Source: Ovis canadensis
Lineage: Eukaryota; Chordata; Mammalia; Artiodactyla; Bovidae
NCBI RefSeq assembly: GCF_042477335.2
Contig: NC_091254.1
Location: 100,031,001 to 100,095,000, forward strand
Direction of reading: 5' to 3'
Length of the DNA stretch: 64,000 nucleotides
Shown here: positions 38,884-50,800 of the stretch, piece by piece
Numbering within the stretch: position 1 is the first letter of the stretch
How the letters are laid out: each line of letters opens with the position of its first letter
Notes under the pieces: generated by a model
What the model saw: the letters and a program-made list of their open reading frames with translations, nothing else
Told to the model about the DNA's origin: nothing
Database searches by the model: none
Position numbers and translations under genes: made by a program

Positions 38884-41800
38884 GCAGGTCTGGGCCGGGG
38901 CGTCGCCCCCAGGGCTGCGATCCGGTCCCGCGGGTGCGGGAGGGCCGCGCGGCTGCACAGAGCACGCCTGAGCTCGCTGGGTCTCTCACGTGCCTGCCCG
39001 TGGGGAATCCCTGCGCCCCAAGAAGAGCAGCTCGCGCTCTGCGGCGACCCCACGTGGAGGCAGGCCCCTGTTGCTGCGCACACTGCCCGCACTGCCCGCA
39101 ATGCCCGCACTGCCCGCACTCTGAATCTCTGATGAGAACTTTTAGCATAAAAGCTGAATTTCTTCAAGGCCCACAGGCTGAGAACTAAAGTGTTAAGGTA
39201 GCTTTAAACAAATGTATACACTTGAATTAAGGACAGTGATAAAGGATACTTTTAAAATGAGAAGAAACTATTGTATCAGATTAATATTTGTATAACATTT
39301 TAAAGCTATCATTTACGCCATCTATTATGTGGCAGACACTTTAAATATACAAAGTATCATTATTGATCTTCCTGGAAAGGCTATGATATTATTACACAGC
39401 TTTAAAAGTAAAAGGATACAAATGATTCGGCTTTTTTCCACCCAAGCGTGGTATTTCTTCCAGCAATGAGGTGACGGGGTGTGTGGCCCCCGGGCGGGGT
39501 CCTGTCTGTTGTGAGACACAGACCGCGCCCTGCCTGCCCAGGTGCTTCCCTGCCGTGTGTGGCCGGGAGCCTCTGAGAGCTCGCTCCTGGTGTGCGCCGG
39601 CTGGCCAGGCCCCCCTTAATAAGCATCTCTGCATCTCGCGCGCGCATAGGAGGAGGCGGAATTTGTGGAGCTCCTGGCCGCAGAGAAGCATCAAGCTGAA
39701 GCCCTTAAGACCCTGCAGCGCCGGAACAAGAGCCTGTCCATGCTGGACGAGGTCCTGGAAGACGTGCGGAGGGCGGCCGACCGCCTGGAGCTGGAGATCG
39801 AGGAGCACGCCTTCGACGACAATAAGTCGGTGAGTGGCTGCGGCGCACCCCGCGGGGGTGTGCGGCTGCGCCAGCTCGCGCGCGTGTGTTGGCGCAGGCT
39901 GGGGGCGCAGGCAGAACAGCAGCGCTGCGCCCCGGAAAGGGGCTCGTGTGGCCCTGCGGACGCGCACTGGTCCCCCTGCTTGGCCCCGAGCCTGGCCACC
40001 CCCGCACCCCCGCCCCCGGCGGCCCGTCTGCCTCCCGCCTGACAGTATTCTGGAGGCGTTCCTGTCTCTCTCTGTGCGGGGTACATGAATTTGAACACAT
40101 CTGGCTGGTTTCAGTGACGTGACATTGGTCCTTCCTGAAGGTCAAAGGGGTCAATTTTGAGGCGGTCCTGCGGGTGGAGGAGGAGGAGGCTGACTCTCAG
40201 CAGAACCTCAGCAGGCGGGAGGTGGAGGAGGACCTGGGCCTGAGTATGCTCATCGACTCTCAGAACAACCAGTACATCCTGACGCGGCCCCGGGACGCCA
40301 CCATCCCGCGGGCTGACCACCACCTCATAAAGGTAGCCTGGCCCCTGCCCCGCTCCGTGGTCGGATTCTCGCGTTCTGGTTCTGTGCTTTAAGGCCCCCG
40401 GGAGCGAGCCACAGCTCCTCCCTGGACGCTCTGGAGGCGCCGCGCACCAGCCCCCACCGCCTCTCCTCCGTCTCCCCTTCAGGGAAGGCAGGGCGCTGTC
40501 CCCGATGGCCGGCAGCTCCCTTCCCCCTGCTGACCGGCACCTCTCGCCCTCGTGCAGGACATCGTCAGCATCGTGGTGCTCTCCCTGCCCTGCGGCTGGC
40601 TCTGCACCACCATCGGGCTGCCCACCATGTTCGGCTACATCATTTGTGGCGTGCTGCTGGGGCCCTCCGGACTCAACAGTATCAAGGTCAGAACAGAATC
40701 TGCTGTGCAGGGCCTGCTGAGCTTGAGTCGGTGAAGGTGGCCGTTTCTTATAAAGCACGTTAGAGATGTCCTTTAGAATTTAGTAGGAAATCTCTAAAGC
40801 ATAGGAACGTTGTTTTGTTCGTTGAGTGAGCAAGTTGCCCAGAGAAAATGACCCTGTTCTTGTCTTTAAAATGATACTTGTTTTAAAGATTCTCTGTGCA
40901 GTAATACAGTGGGTTGGATTATTCAGACACTGAAAGGAGCTGAAAATGCTGGATTAAGTACTCTGCACACTGAGAAGCTGAGTGCTGAGTAGTGGTCAGG
41001 CCGTGGTGTCGTGCGGCCAGGGGCGTATTGGGCGACCCAGGCAGTCCCTGTGGAGGCCGTTCGCCGAGCAGCTCTTCTGGCAGTGAGGAGAGAGTCCCCA
41101 GCCTTGTGTCCTCTCAGGAAAGCACGGTGTGGGCACGGGGGGAAGAGAAAGCCGGGAAGCGGTATCCTGGTCCCTTGCTGTGGCACCCTAACACAGGGCA
41201 TGGGAGAGCATGCCCATCCCCACCTTGCCCGCCACCGCCCTGCGGCCGTGCCCGCCTCGGCCCAGGCTCCCCCGGACCACACAGGCCAGGCAGGAGGCCT
41301 TCACGCTGAGCAGTCCTGACCGCGGACATGTTGCCGGGTGAGAAGGGCCGTGCTGCCAGCCGAGAGCCCAGACTCAGCGGGGAGACGCACGTGGCTGCCG
41401 CCTGGGAGCCTGGTTGCATTCATGACTCGGCCTTTAAGTGGCAGTTTCCGTGTGATGAGGCGGCACGAAGGCGGTCGGTGGGAAATCCCCTCCTGTCCTG
41501 TCCTGTCCCGCCCTCCCTTCCCAGCACGTCTGCCAGCGGTACAGGCACAGACGTACTTTCCTCTCTGTTTCTCTTGATGGCAGAGAGTTAAGGCCGACAG
41601 ACCCAACTGGGTGCTGTGGAAACTGTCCTTAACAAATTACCTGTACCATGGAAAAGTAATATAATTACAATAGAGAAAAACACCAAGGTAGAAATCCAAG
41701 ATCATTCTAGCCAAAAGCGGGAGTGGGTAATGGAGAAAGTGTAATTGTACTTAACTGTGCCTCAGTATTTATCTTTGCTGATAGGGAGTTAATAGGCTTT

Positions 41801-44800
41801 CAGTTTCCGAGTCGAGAAGTACAGGTTTAAGCATGTTACTTTAAAGCAGGTTGCAGCCTCGTTTTCAGAAGGGGGGAAGATAGTAGCAGTGAGGAAGCGT
41901 GGAAAGCAGAGGACGCAGAGAAGCGGGAGCAGACGTGTGTGATAGCAGATGTCCGTGGAACAGGCTTCGCTGCGAAAAGACGCAGGTTCGCAGATGGTGT
42001 CGGGAAAAAGCATACGTTAACCAAGGTCGACTCAGAATAACACGACCGAAGGCTGAGCGTGAAAGGAGGAAGACGCTGGCAGGAGCGGGCGGTTGCTGCT
42101 GTTCACGGTCTGCGGACCACGGACGTGCCCGGCGGGGCCGGGGCGGCAGCTGACGCGTGAACACCGGACTCGAGTTTCACGTGCTCATTAACAACGGAAA
42201 GACTGACAAGCTGGTGGCCGCCATGGAAACCTCAAGTGTAAATGGTGTACATAGCACCACGTAAACAGCGGTCTCTCCTGTAGAACGGGGACGCGGGGTG
42301 AACGCTCCTGTCCGTCAGGGCCTGTGGGGGTGCCCGCCAAGGCCCGGGGGGTTCCACACTCCTCTCACCAGACCCAGGGAGCGTGAGACCGTTATCAGTT
42401 GAGCTTCAGCCTCAGCCTTAGTGCCTCCCCGTCCCCGCAGGAGGCCGGTGGGAGGGAGCAAGAGAAACGTCGTGGCGTTCGATGAGCTCGAAGACTCACG
42501 AAGCGTGAGCTGGTTCCTAGAAAATGAATGAAAATACTCCTCCAGCTAATCTAGAAAATGAATGAGAATACTCCTCCAGCTAATCTAGAAAAAGGAAGGA
42601 AAGTGCCACACTCAGGAATTGCAAATTTTCTCAGGTATAGAGGAAGTCTGGATAGCTTGTTTTTTTTTCTTTAAATACTAGGCTTTTGGGGATAGTCCCT
42701 CTGAGTTAAGATGATTCTGTGAATGTCTTACATACGTTAAGCTGCCTGGTTTAAAACCCTCTGTTTTCCAGTCGATTGTGCAGGTGGAGACATTAGGAGA
42801 ATTTGGCGTGTTCTTCACTCTGTTCCTCGTCGGCTTAGAATTCTCCCCAGAGAAGCTGAGAAAGGTGAGTCCGCCCGAGCGCCGGTGGTGGCGGCCCCTG
42901 CAGCTTAACACGCTCTGTGCTCAGCGTCCACGTTCGTGGCTTGCCCAGCACGGTAGAATATGGTGTTATAGTTTGATGTTATTTTTGGAACATAAGTTTC
43001 AAAAGATAAATTTTTTTTAAAGCGGAAATACAATGAATAAGTGGAATTAGCTTTCACGTGTCTAACTCCAGACCAGGTCTTAGAAGGGATATGTTCAGAC
43101 TTACTACCTTATGGGTCCCACCAAGAGGGTCCAACTCTGCTAGAGGCTGAAATACCATAGGGATCGAAACTTCAGCGTGTTGCTCTCGGGGAAGCTCCTG
43201 GTTCTAACCCTAAATGAGAGGCAGACTTTGGCTTAACTGCTCTGCTGCTGTAAGATGAAAATATCGGAGAGATTAATAGTACACGCTTAGGGCCCTGTGT
43301 ATCCAGACATCAAATTGGTGGAAGCTGCAGTTCCCCCTCAGTATCCTGGCTTCTAGAACGATTGCTTGGAAAGCTGGCATATTCCAGAATGGAAATGGAG
43401 TTAGATCAGAAGTAGGTTGATGAAAAGCCGCTTTGTGTTTGAACAGACACATCACATAGGAGGAAAAAGCTGGTGGGGACAGGGTGGGGTGGTGATGGAC
43501 GCTGCTGGCTGCAGGAAGGGCAGCGCCCGGATCCCTGGGTTTTCGCGTGTGTTCAGCTTACAGACGTTCACAGCAAATGGTGTTGCTTGAGGGTGGGAGC
43601 GTGGAGGGGCAGCGTCCTGTCCCCCGTGTCCCCGGCCTAGCCATCTAGGTCGCCAGTGTCCTCATCCAGGCCGTGAACACTGGGGAGGTGCAGGTGTCCC
43701 CTGGCTCCAGAGGGCTGTGACTTACCTTTCCTGCCCTGAGGCCTTCAGTGTCGCCCACTGTGAATTTCCCTCTTCGTCGGGGTGGCGCTTGGGATGCTCT
43801 GGGGGGTTTGCACCTGTTGCAGCCTGAAGCAGGGCTCCCAGGGCAAGTGTGTGTCCTGAGTTGGGGCAGGAGCCTGGCTGGGACTGGCCCCTAGTGGCTG
43901 CCTTTGGGTCTGGGGCGAGCTGGGGTCTCTGACGGCCCCTCAGCTCCAACATCCCCAACCGAGCGCCGTGAGCTCTGGCTGCTCCCTGCCTGGCGGCCCT
44001 GACCCTTGACCTGCACCTGGGGCACATCCCACTGCTTTGTAGGCAGGCTTGAGGCGCGGCGTGTTGGCTCTGAGCTGACGGTTCTCTTGCTGTGTTGGGT
44101 ACATGTGGGAGATTACTGGTAGGGCCTTGAGGTGTTAGGAACCGTGCGCAGGCCCCTCTCGAGCCTTGGGCGAGTTCTCCCAGACGCCTGACTGGAGGCT
44201 GTTCAGAGATGCCTGGCTCTGCCCGCTCCTTCCTGGGCCTTGTGGCTGCGGACACATCTCTGCTCTGCTGTTGGGCGCCCGGATCGTGTTGTCTATCCTT
44301 AAGCCACCTGGGCTGCCCAGGTGTGTCCCAACCCCGACTTCAGGATCATGGACAGGCGCCGTTTCCATTAGAAGAGGGGCCGTGGGGGTCCTTGGCTCCA
44401 GCTGCGTTCTGAGGATGGGGTGCACGTGGAGAGGGAGGGGGGCGTGCTCAGTCCTCAGCAGTGCCCCGTGCTCAGGCGTCACGTGTGAGCATCCTCGGTT
44501 TTCCTGGTGGCGCGCCCTGTGGTTATTGCAGAATCGCTTTCTACAGGGCCAGCTGGTTCCTGAGCAGGGGCGCTTCTGCTCCTCAGGGCCGTGGGCGCTG
44601 AGGCGTGTGCGCACGTGTTCCTCGGGGCCGTGGGCACTGAGGCGTGTGTGCACATGTGTTCCGAAGTGTGTGCACGCACGTGCTCCTCGGGGCCGTGGGT
44701 GCTGAGGCGTGTGTACACGTGCTCCTCGGGGCCGTGGGTGCTGAGGCGTGTGTACACGTGCTCCTCGGGGCCGTGGGTGCTGAGGTGTGTGTGCACGTGC

Positions 44801-47800
44801 TCCTCAGGGCCGTGGGTGCTGAGGCGTGCACACGTGCTCCTCGGGGCCGTGGGCGCTGAGGTGTGTGTGCACATGCTCCTCGGGCTGTGGGCTCTGGGGT
44901 GTGTGTGCACGTGCTCCTCGGGGCTGTGGGTGCTGAGGCGTGTGTGCATGTGCTCCAAGGCGTGTACACACACGCTCCTTGGGGCCATGGGTGCTGAGGC
45001 GTGTGTGCACGTGCTCTGAGGTGTGTACGCACATGCTCCTTGGGGCCGTGGGCGCTGAGGTGTGTCCACGCCCCTGTGCTCTCCCAGGTGTGGAAGATCT
45101 CCCTGCAGGGGCCCTGCTACATGACTCTGCTCATGGTGGCCTTCGGCTTGGTCTGGGGCCACCTTCTGCAGATCAGACCCACCCAGAGCGTCTTCATCTC
45201 TACCTGCCTGTCCTTGTCGAGCACACCTCTGGTGTCCAAGTTCCTCGTGGGCAGCGCCCGCAGTGACAAGGAAGGTAGGTGGGCGCGTGTTCTGAGCGAT
45301 GCTGGAGGTGACTGACTTGAGCCCACGTGCTCTTAGTGGCGTCTTCCCGAGCAGGCGACATCGACTATGGAGCGCTGCTGCTGGGGATGCTGGTGACTCA
45401 GGACGTGCAGCTGGGGCTGTTCATCGCCATCCTGCCCACGCTCATCCAGGCGGGAGCTGGTGCTCAAGCCAGGTATGCTTTGTGCTGTGCTTTGTGTATC
45501 AAAACACTGCTTGGCACTTTTCCCCGAAGACACGGAACTTGTGCGGCACAGGCTGAGAGCTTAGCGACAGCCGTCACACCCCTGGGCTCAGACCCAGCGC
45601 CACGGCTGTGGGCGTTCACTTTATTTCTTCCTTGCTAACCTGTATGCTTTTTCTTTCTTTTTCTTGCCTTATTGCACTGGCTAGAGTTTCCAGTGCTTTG
45701 TTGATGAAGATGGTAAGAGCAGCTGTCCTTGCTTCTTCCTGATCTTAAAGGGAAAGCATTCATTATTTTCTTCATTTTGTGTGATGCTAGCTGGGATTTT
45801 GGTAGTTACTCTTTATCAGTTCCTAGGTTGCTCAGAAGTTCTGTCCTGAGTGCAGGTTGGATTTTGTCAGGTGCTTTTCTGCATCTACTGATAGGATTGT
45901 GTGGCTTTTCTTCTTTACCCAGTTTACATGGTGGGTTACATTGATCAATTTTTGAAAGTTGAACCAGCATTGCATATCAGAATAAATCCCACTTGGTTAT
46001 GGTACATAATTCTTTCTGTGCATTACATCATCTGATTTGCTAGTATTCTGTGGAGGATTTTTGTGTCATGAGAGATACGGGCGTGTCGTTTTCTTTTTTA
46101 TTCTCTTTATCTGGTTTTGGTATTAGAGTAACACTAGGCTCGTAAAATCATCTGGGAGGTGCTCATTACTCTTCTGTTTCCTATTTTCTGGAAGACGTTG
46201 CATAAAATTGCTGTTAATTCCTCCTTAGATATTTGGCAGAATTCTCCAGTGAAACCGTCTGGGTCTTGAGAGCTCCTTTTTGAGAGTTTTCTGGAATTAG
46301 AAATTCAATTTGCTTCATAGTTTCAGGGCTGCTGGAGTTATCTGTTCATATTGTTGAATTGTGCTAGTTCGGTTTTTTTAGGAATTGGTCGGTTCCATTT
46401 AATTGTCAGATTTATAATTATCGTTTGCAGAACCTTATTTCCCGTTTGATGCCTGTGAGATCTGTAGTGATTTCGCCTGTTTAATTCTTTACTAACCCTT
46501 TCTCAGAGCCAGCTCTCCGTCTCGCTCATCTGTCGCATTTCTGCGGCTCTGCTTTTGACGCCGCGTCCTCTGCCCTCCTTGGTGCCGCTTCTTTCCTTCT
46601 GTTCGCTTTAGGTTTTTGTTTGTTTGTTTGTTTTCTTCTATTTATTTATTTATTTATTTTTGTTTATTTTTGTTCTTTTTGCTTTGGGTTTATTTTGCTC
46701 TTCTCTTTCTAGGTTCTTGGTATGAGCTCAGATTATTGATTTGAAAGCTTCTTTTCTACTGTGAGTGTTTAGTGCTATGCATTTCTCTCAAAGCCCTGCT
46801 GGCTGCGCTCACTCACTTAAACATTCTGAATTTTTATTTTCATCCGGTTAAATGCATTTAGAATTTTTCCTTCCATGCTTCCTCTTTGATCTGTGGGTTG
46901 TTTAGAAACGTGTTGCTTAATTTCCAAGTGTTTGGCGATTTTCCTGCCGTCTTTATTTGACTGATCTCTAGTTCGATTCCGCCATGGCAGGCGAGCACAC
47001 CCTTTGTGTGGCCTCAGCTCTTTCTCATTTACTGAGGCCTGTCCTCCGGCCCCAGGTGTGATCTGGTCAGTGCTTCAGAGTTGCCTGGAAATAAAACGTG
47101 CATCTTTTTCTCGTTGTCGAGTGCTCACACACATCGGCTATTCCTGTCTGCGCACACGTTGCTCAGAGTCTCTGAGTCCTCGCCGTCGTCCGGCCGCCTG
47201 TTGCGGGAGGTGGTGCTGAGGCCTTGGCTGTGGCCCGTCTGTCTGCTCCTCCTTTTAGCGCCGTCGGCTTTTGCTTCGCGTGCTTGGGGCTCTGCTGTTT
47301 GGCGCATTCGTATTTAGCATCCTTTCATTTCTAGTGATTTTTCTTGCTCTGGATTCACTTGATCTGATATTAATACGCGGTCCCTCCTGGTTGTTTCTTT
47401 ATCCCTGCATACCACAGGAGACCCTGTCCTTCCTCCACCTTTCACCGTCTTGCCCTGTTGCATCTGAAGCGAGTTTCTTACGGACCACGTTTTGTTGGAT
47501 GATGTTTTTGTGATCAGCTCAGCAAATCTTTGTCTCTCAGTTGGTGTGTTGGGACCATTTACATTTAAGGTGGATACTGTTCTGTTGGGGCTTGAGTCTT
47601 GAAGTTTCATCCCGCTGTCTGAGTTTCTCGTCCTTTTCCGTTTCCCTTGCGTCCTGGTGCACGTGCTCGCTTTAAGCGCTCCGTCTTGGTTTGTTCGGAG
47701 TGAGTTTTGGCGCGCTGCTTTGCGTGGCCCCTCCTGTGCCTCTGCAGGCGCCACAGCGTCCCCGCATGGACTTGGTCGCTGCTCTCAGCATTTCACCACT

Positions 47801-50800
47801 TCCTGGAGAACGTTCCACGACTTGTGTGAAATGTGGATCCTATTTCCTTCTAGGGCTTTTTCCTCCCCTACTTTTTAAACGTAATCGTTGTATCTCGTAT
47901 TTTCTCTACTTATGTTGAGTACCGTTATCTGATGGCTTTTTAAAGTTCTGCTTCAATAATTAAATAGGATTTCTAAGTTCTGTTTTTCTCCCTTGCCATG
48001 CAGCTCACAGATGTTAGCTCCAAGCTAGGGATTGGTCCTGGGCCTCTGGCAGTGAAAGCTTGCCATCCCAGCCACTGGACTGCCAGGGAATTCCCCTGAA
48101 ACAGGATTTCTGAAGCTCATGAGAAGTGTTGCTCACTGTGCTTCCTGTCGTTCACCCATCTGACTCTCCTCCTCCTCCCTTCCTTGCGGTCTCCTTCCTG
48201 CTTGAGGACTCTGGCCCCTGTCTCGTTGTCCGTCTGCGGCGGGCACCAGGCTCTCTTGGTTTCCCCATCCGAGCGTCTCCCTGCTTGGTCCTGAGGGCGC
48301 CCGTCTGCGGTGGGTGTCTTCTTCCCGGGGCCTGGGCGTGTGTGCTGGCCCCTCCCTCTGGCGGCCCAGCGAGGAGCTGGCTCCTTCCGGCCGCGTTTCT
48401 CTGGAGCGGTGCGTGGCTCCGCTCCGGCTGTTCCTTGTTTCTAGTTTTCAGGCGTGACCTGGCGTCTTGCTGGGGCTCACGGCGCACACCGCAGACGTCT
48501 GTTTCTCGTTGTCCCGAGGCTGGCGTCCTCCCAGACCGCTGGCCACTCGTGCGTCCCCGGACACTGGGGAGGCGGGGAGGCTGCGGCGCCCCGTGGCCTC
48601 TCCTGCGAGGCGGCTCATCCCACTGCTGCCCTGCCCCCCGAGGCCTCCCTCCGCGTGGACGTGCTGGGGCCGCAGCATCCGAGCTTGGGAGCCCGCGACT
48701 CTCTCCGGGTCTACTCTGTACGGCATTCGATCGGCTTCTTGGAGCCTCAGGTTTCCGTCTCTGGCCTAATTTGGGAATTTCAGCCGTGGTTTCCGCAGGG
48801 GCTTTTCCAGGCCCCACGGTGCCCACACGGCTCTCCTCTTGCCTCGGGGGTCTCTGAGGTGCTTCTTCGTCAGCCCGTTTCCTGCCTGTGGCTCAGACTG
48901 GGTGAGTTCTGTTGGTTGTCAAGCCCCTGGGCCCAGCATCTGTCACGGCCTCTGATCTTCGGTGCATCCAGCTTTGGTTAGAATGCTGTTTAGTTTTATA
49001 ATTTCCATTAGATTCTTTTTTTAAACTTCTGTTTCGTTGCTGAGATTTTCTGTTTTTTTTTTTTAACCATTGTTTCAAGAGGATTTTTAATTGCTACTGA
49101 ATCATTTTTATGACAATTGCTTTAAAATCTTTGTCAGATAATTCTAACAATGACTGGGTCTTGATGTTGGACTCTCACTCAAGTTGTGGTTTTCCTGATT
49201 GCTGGAGTTTTGTATCTGATGAGTCTCTGATTCTTTACTCATTTTTAAAGCCAGAGGCCCCATGTTGAGGTGTGTGGGGGGTGGGGGGGTCATCCTCCGG
49301 CTGGGCCCCGCCTGGGGGGCCTCAGCCAAGCCTGCTTCATGGCCTATCATCAGGTGGAAGCACTTTGTGTTTTGTATATTTGCCTTTCGCCAGATGTTAC
49401 ATTGAGTTTCAGCAATCCGAAAGTGATTCAGATCTCTGCTTCACTCCCAGGTAGCTCATCCCGGCGGGGAAGGTAGGAAGGGCAGCTGGTTAACTGACAT
49501 TCTCAGGGGTGGAGGCCCCCGGCTCTGCGTCGGCCAGCCCCACAGCCCGGGTGAGGTCGCTTCCTGAACACGCTGGACTTCAGTGTCCTCCCTGGCAGGA
49601 TGCGGCCGGCGGGGGAGTAGCCTGCCTCCTGGATGGTGTGTGCGGGTCGCCAGCAGGGGAGACTCACAGAGCCGCGAGCGTGACCCTCAGCCACGCAGCA
49701 GTCTGTTTAGCAGGAGGGCGAGCTAGCTGGCCTGCCCCTTTGACCCTGAGTGCTTTACCTGTCAGAAAAGCAGCCTTGCTCACAGCCTTATTTCTTCTGG
49801 CTACAGATTTTCAGGGTAACTGAACAAAATTCTGGACAGAAAAAGGATTGTAATTTTAGCTGGAGGTCATTTGAGTTCTGTTTGGGACGCACAGTAAGTC
49901 CCCCCCGAAGCAGAAGCAGGGCCAGTGCTGGGCACCCGCAGAGCTTGGGCATCACTCGGGAGCAGGCCCCTGCTGGCCAAACAGCCGCAGCGCCCTCAGA
50001 GACTTGGAAAGCGGCTCTTTTCTATCTTCCTGATTTAGAGCTCCCCCAGTGCAGGCCCTGATCCCGTTGATTTCTTTCCAGTTTAGTCCCGAGACGCGAT
50101 GTTGACTGAGAACTTTACTGACGAGGCAGAGTGCCCTGCATTGCGTTAAGACTGTAGAAACGGCCACACGCACAGCGTTTCTCAGTGAAGCTGGGGCTGC
50201 CCTGTGCCCCGGCCCCTCCACACGAGGGCGTGTGCCCCGCAGAAGTGGGAGCGCCTGTCCCCAGGCGTCCCCTGTGGGTGTGGCAGCACAGTCCTGCCTG
50301 AATCACACCCCGATGGGGATGCCTTCTACCTGAGGGTGTTTACTGCAGCGAGCAGAGGCGCTCACGTGCGAGAGTTCATGGAGCATCAGCCGCACTGCCT
50401 TTATTCTAGAAAGAGCTTCGTGCAGAGCCCTTTCCTCTGTGACGGAGTGACGGGGCTCCGAGCTCTGGCTTGGGGGGAAGGACTGGCATCCCCAGGTGGG
50501 AAGCCTGCGGTGTCAGGGCACGGTTGCCTTATGCAGGATTTCAGATGGTGGGTAATCCTGGAGAGGAATTTTATCCCCTGCCCTTGGCAGAGACACATGA
50601 GCTGTCAGCCACGCATCTTTGCACCCTATACAGTGTATCTGCTCCAGAGTGTCGATTGCAGTACAATTCGGCTTCTATATTTGAGTCGAGTAACTGCGTT
50701 TCTGAGGTTGACGTTAATTAGGTTCGTTCCGGCGTTTGGGAATAAAGATGTGTGTGACCTGGGTAATTTGTTGTGTGACGTTGAGAAGGAAAGGAAGGTC

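Larger units (their letters stand above)
38884..42771 (+). other. TMCO3 introns 2-5
   Basis: Introns at 38,884-39,649, 39,830-40,140, 40,333-40,557 and 40,687-42,771. The last is 2.1 kb and contains a 34-bp tandem duplication at 42,517-42,584. No confident mobile element was recognised. Confidence 0.6.
45630..49470 (-). mobile_element. Long L1 LINE, antisense, in TMCO3 intron 8
   Basis: The plus strand reads reversed L1 ORF2 and 5' portions: CACTGGCTAGAGTTTCCAGT near 45,680, GGATTTTGTCAGGTGCTTTT near 45,860, and TTGGTGTGTTGGGACCATTT near 47,540. Frames are broken. A CHR SINE interrupts it near 48,000. The right boundary is approximate. Confidence 0.75.

Noticed and set aside
44479..45266. 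His/Thr/Ala repeat frames on both strands next to TMCO3 exon 7
   Set aside because: Translations of the 39-bp minisatellite; only the TMCO3 frame from 45,088 is coding.
48126..48981. Open frames of 224-243 codons on both strands
   Set aside because: They lie within GC-rich antisense L1 sequence and overlap each other; no family match.
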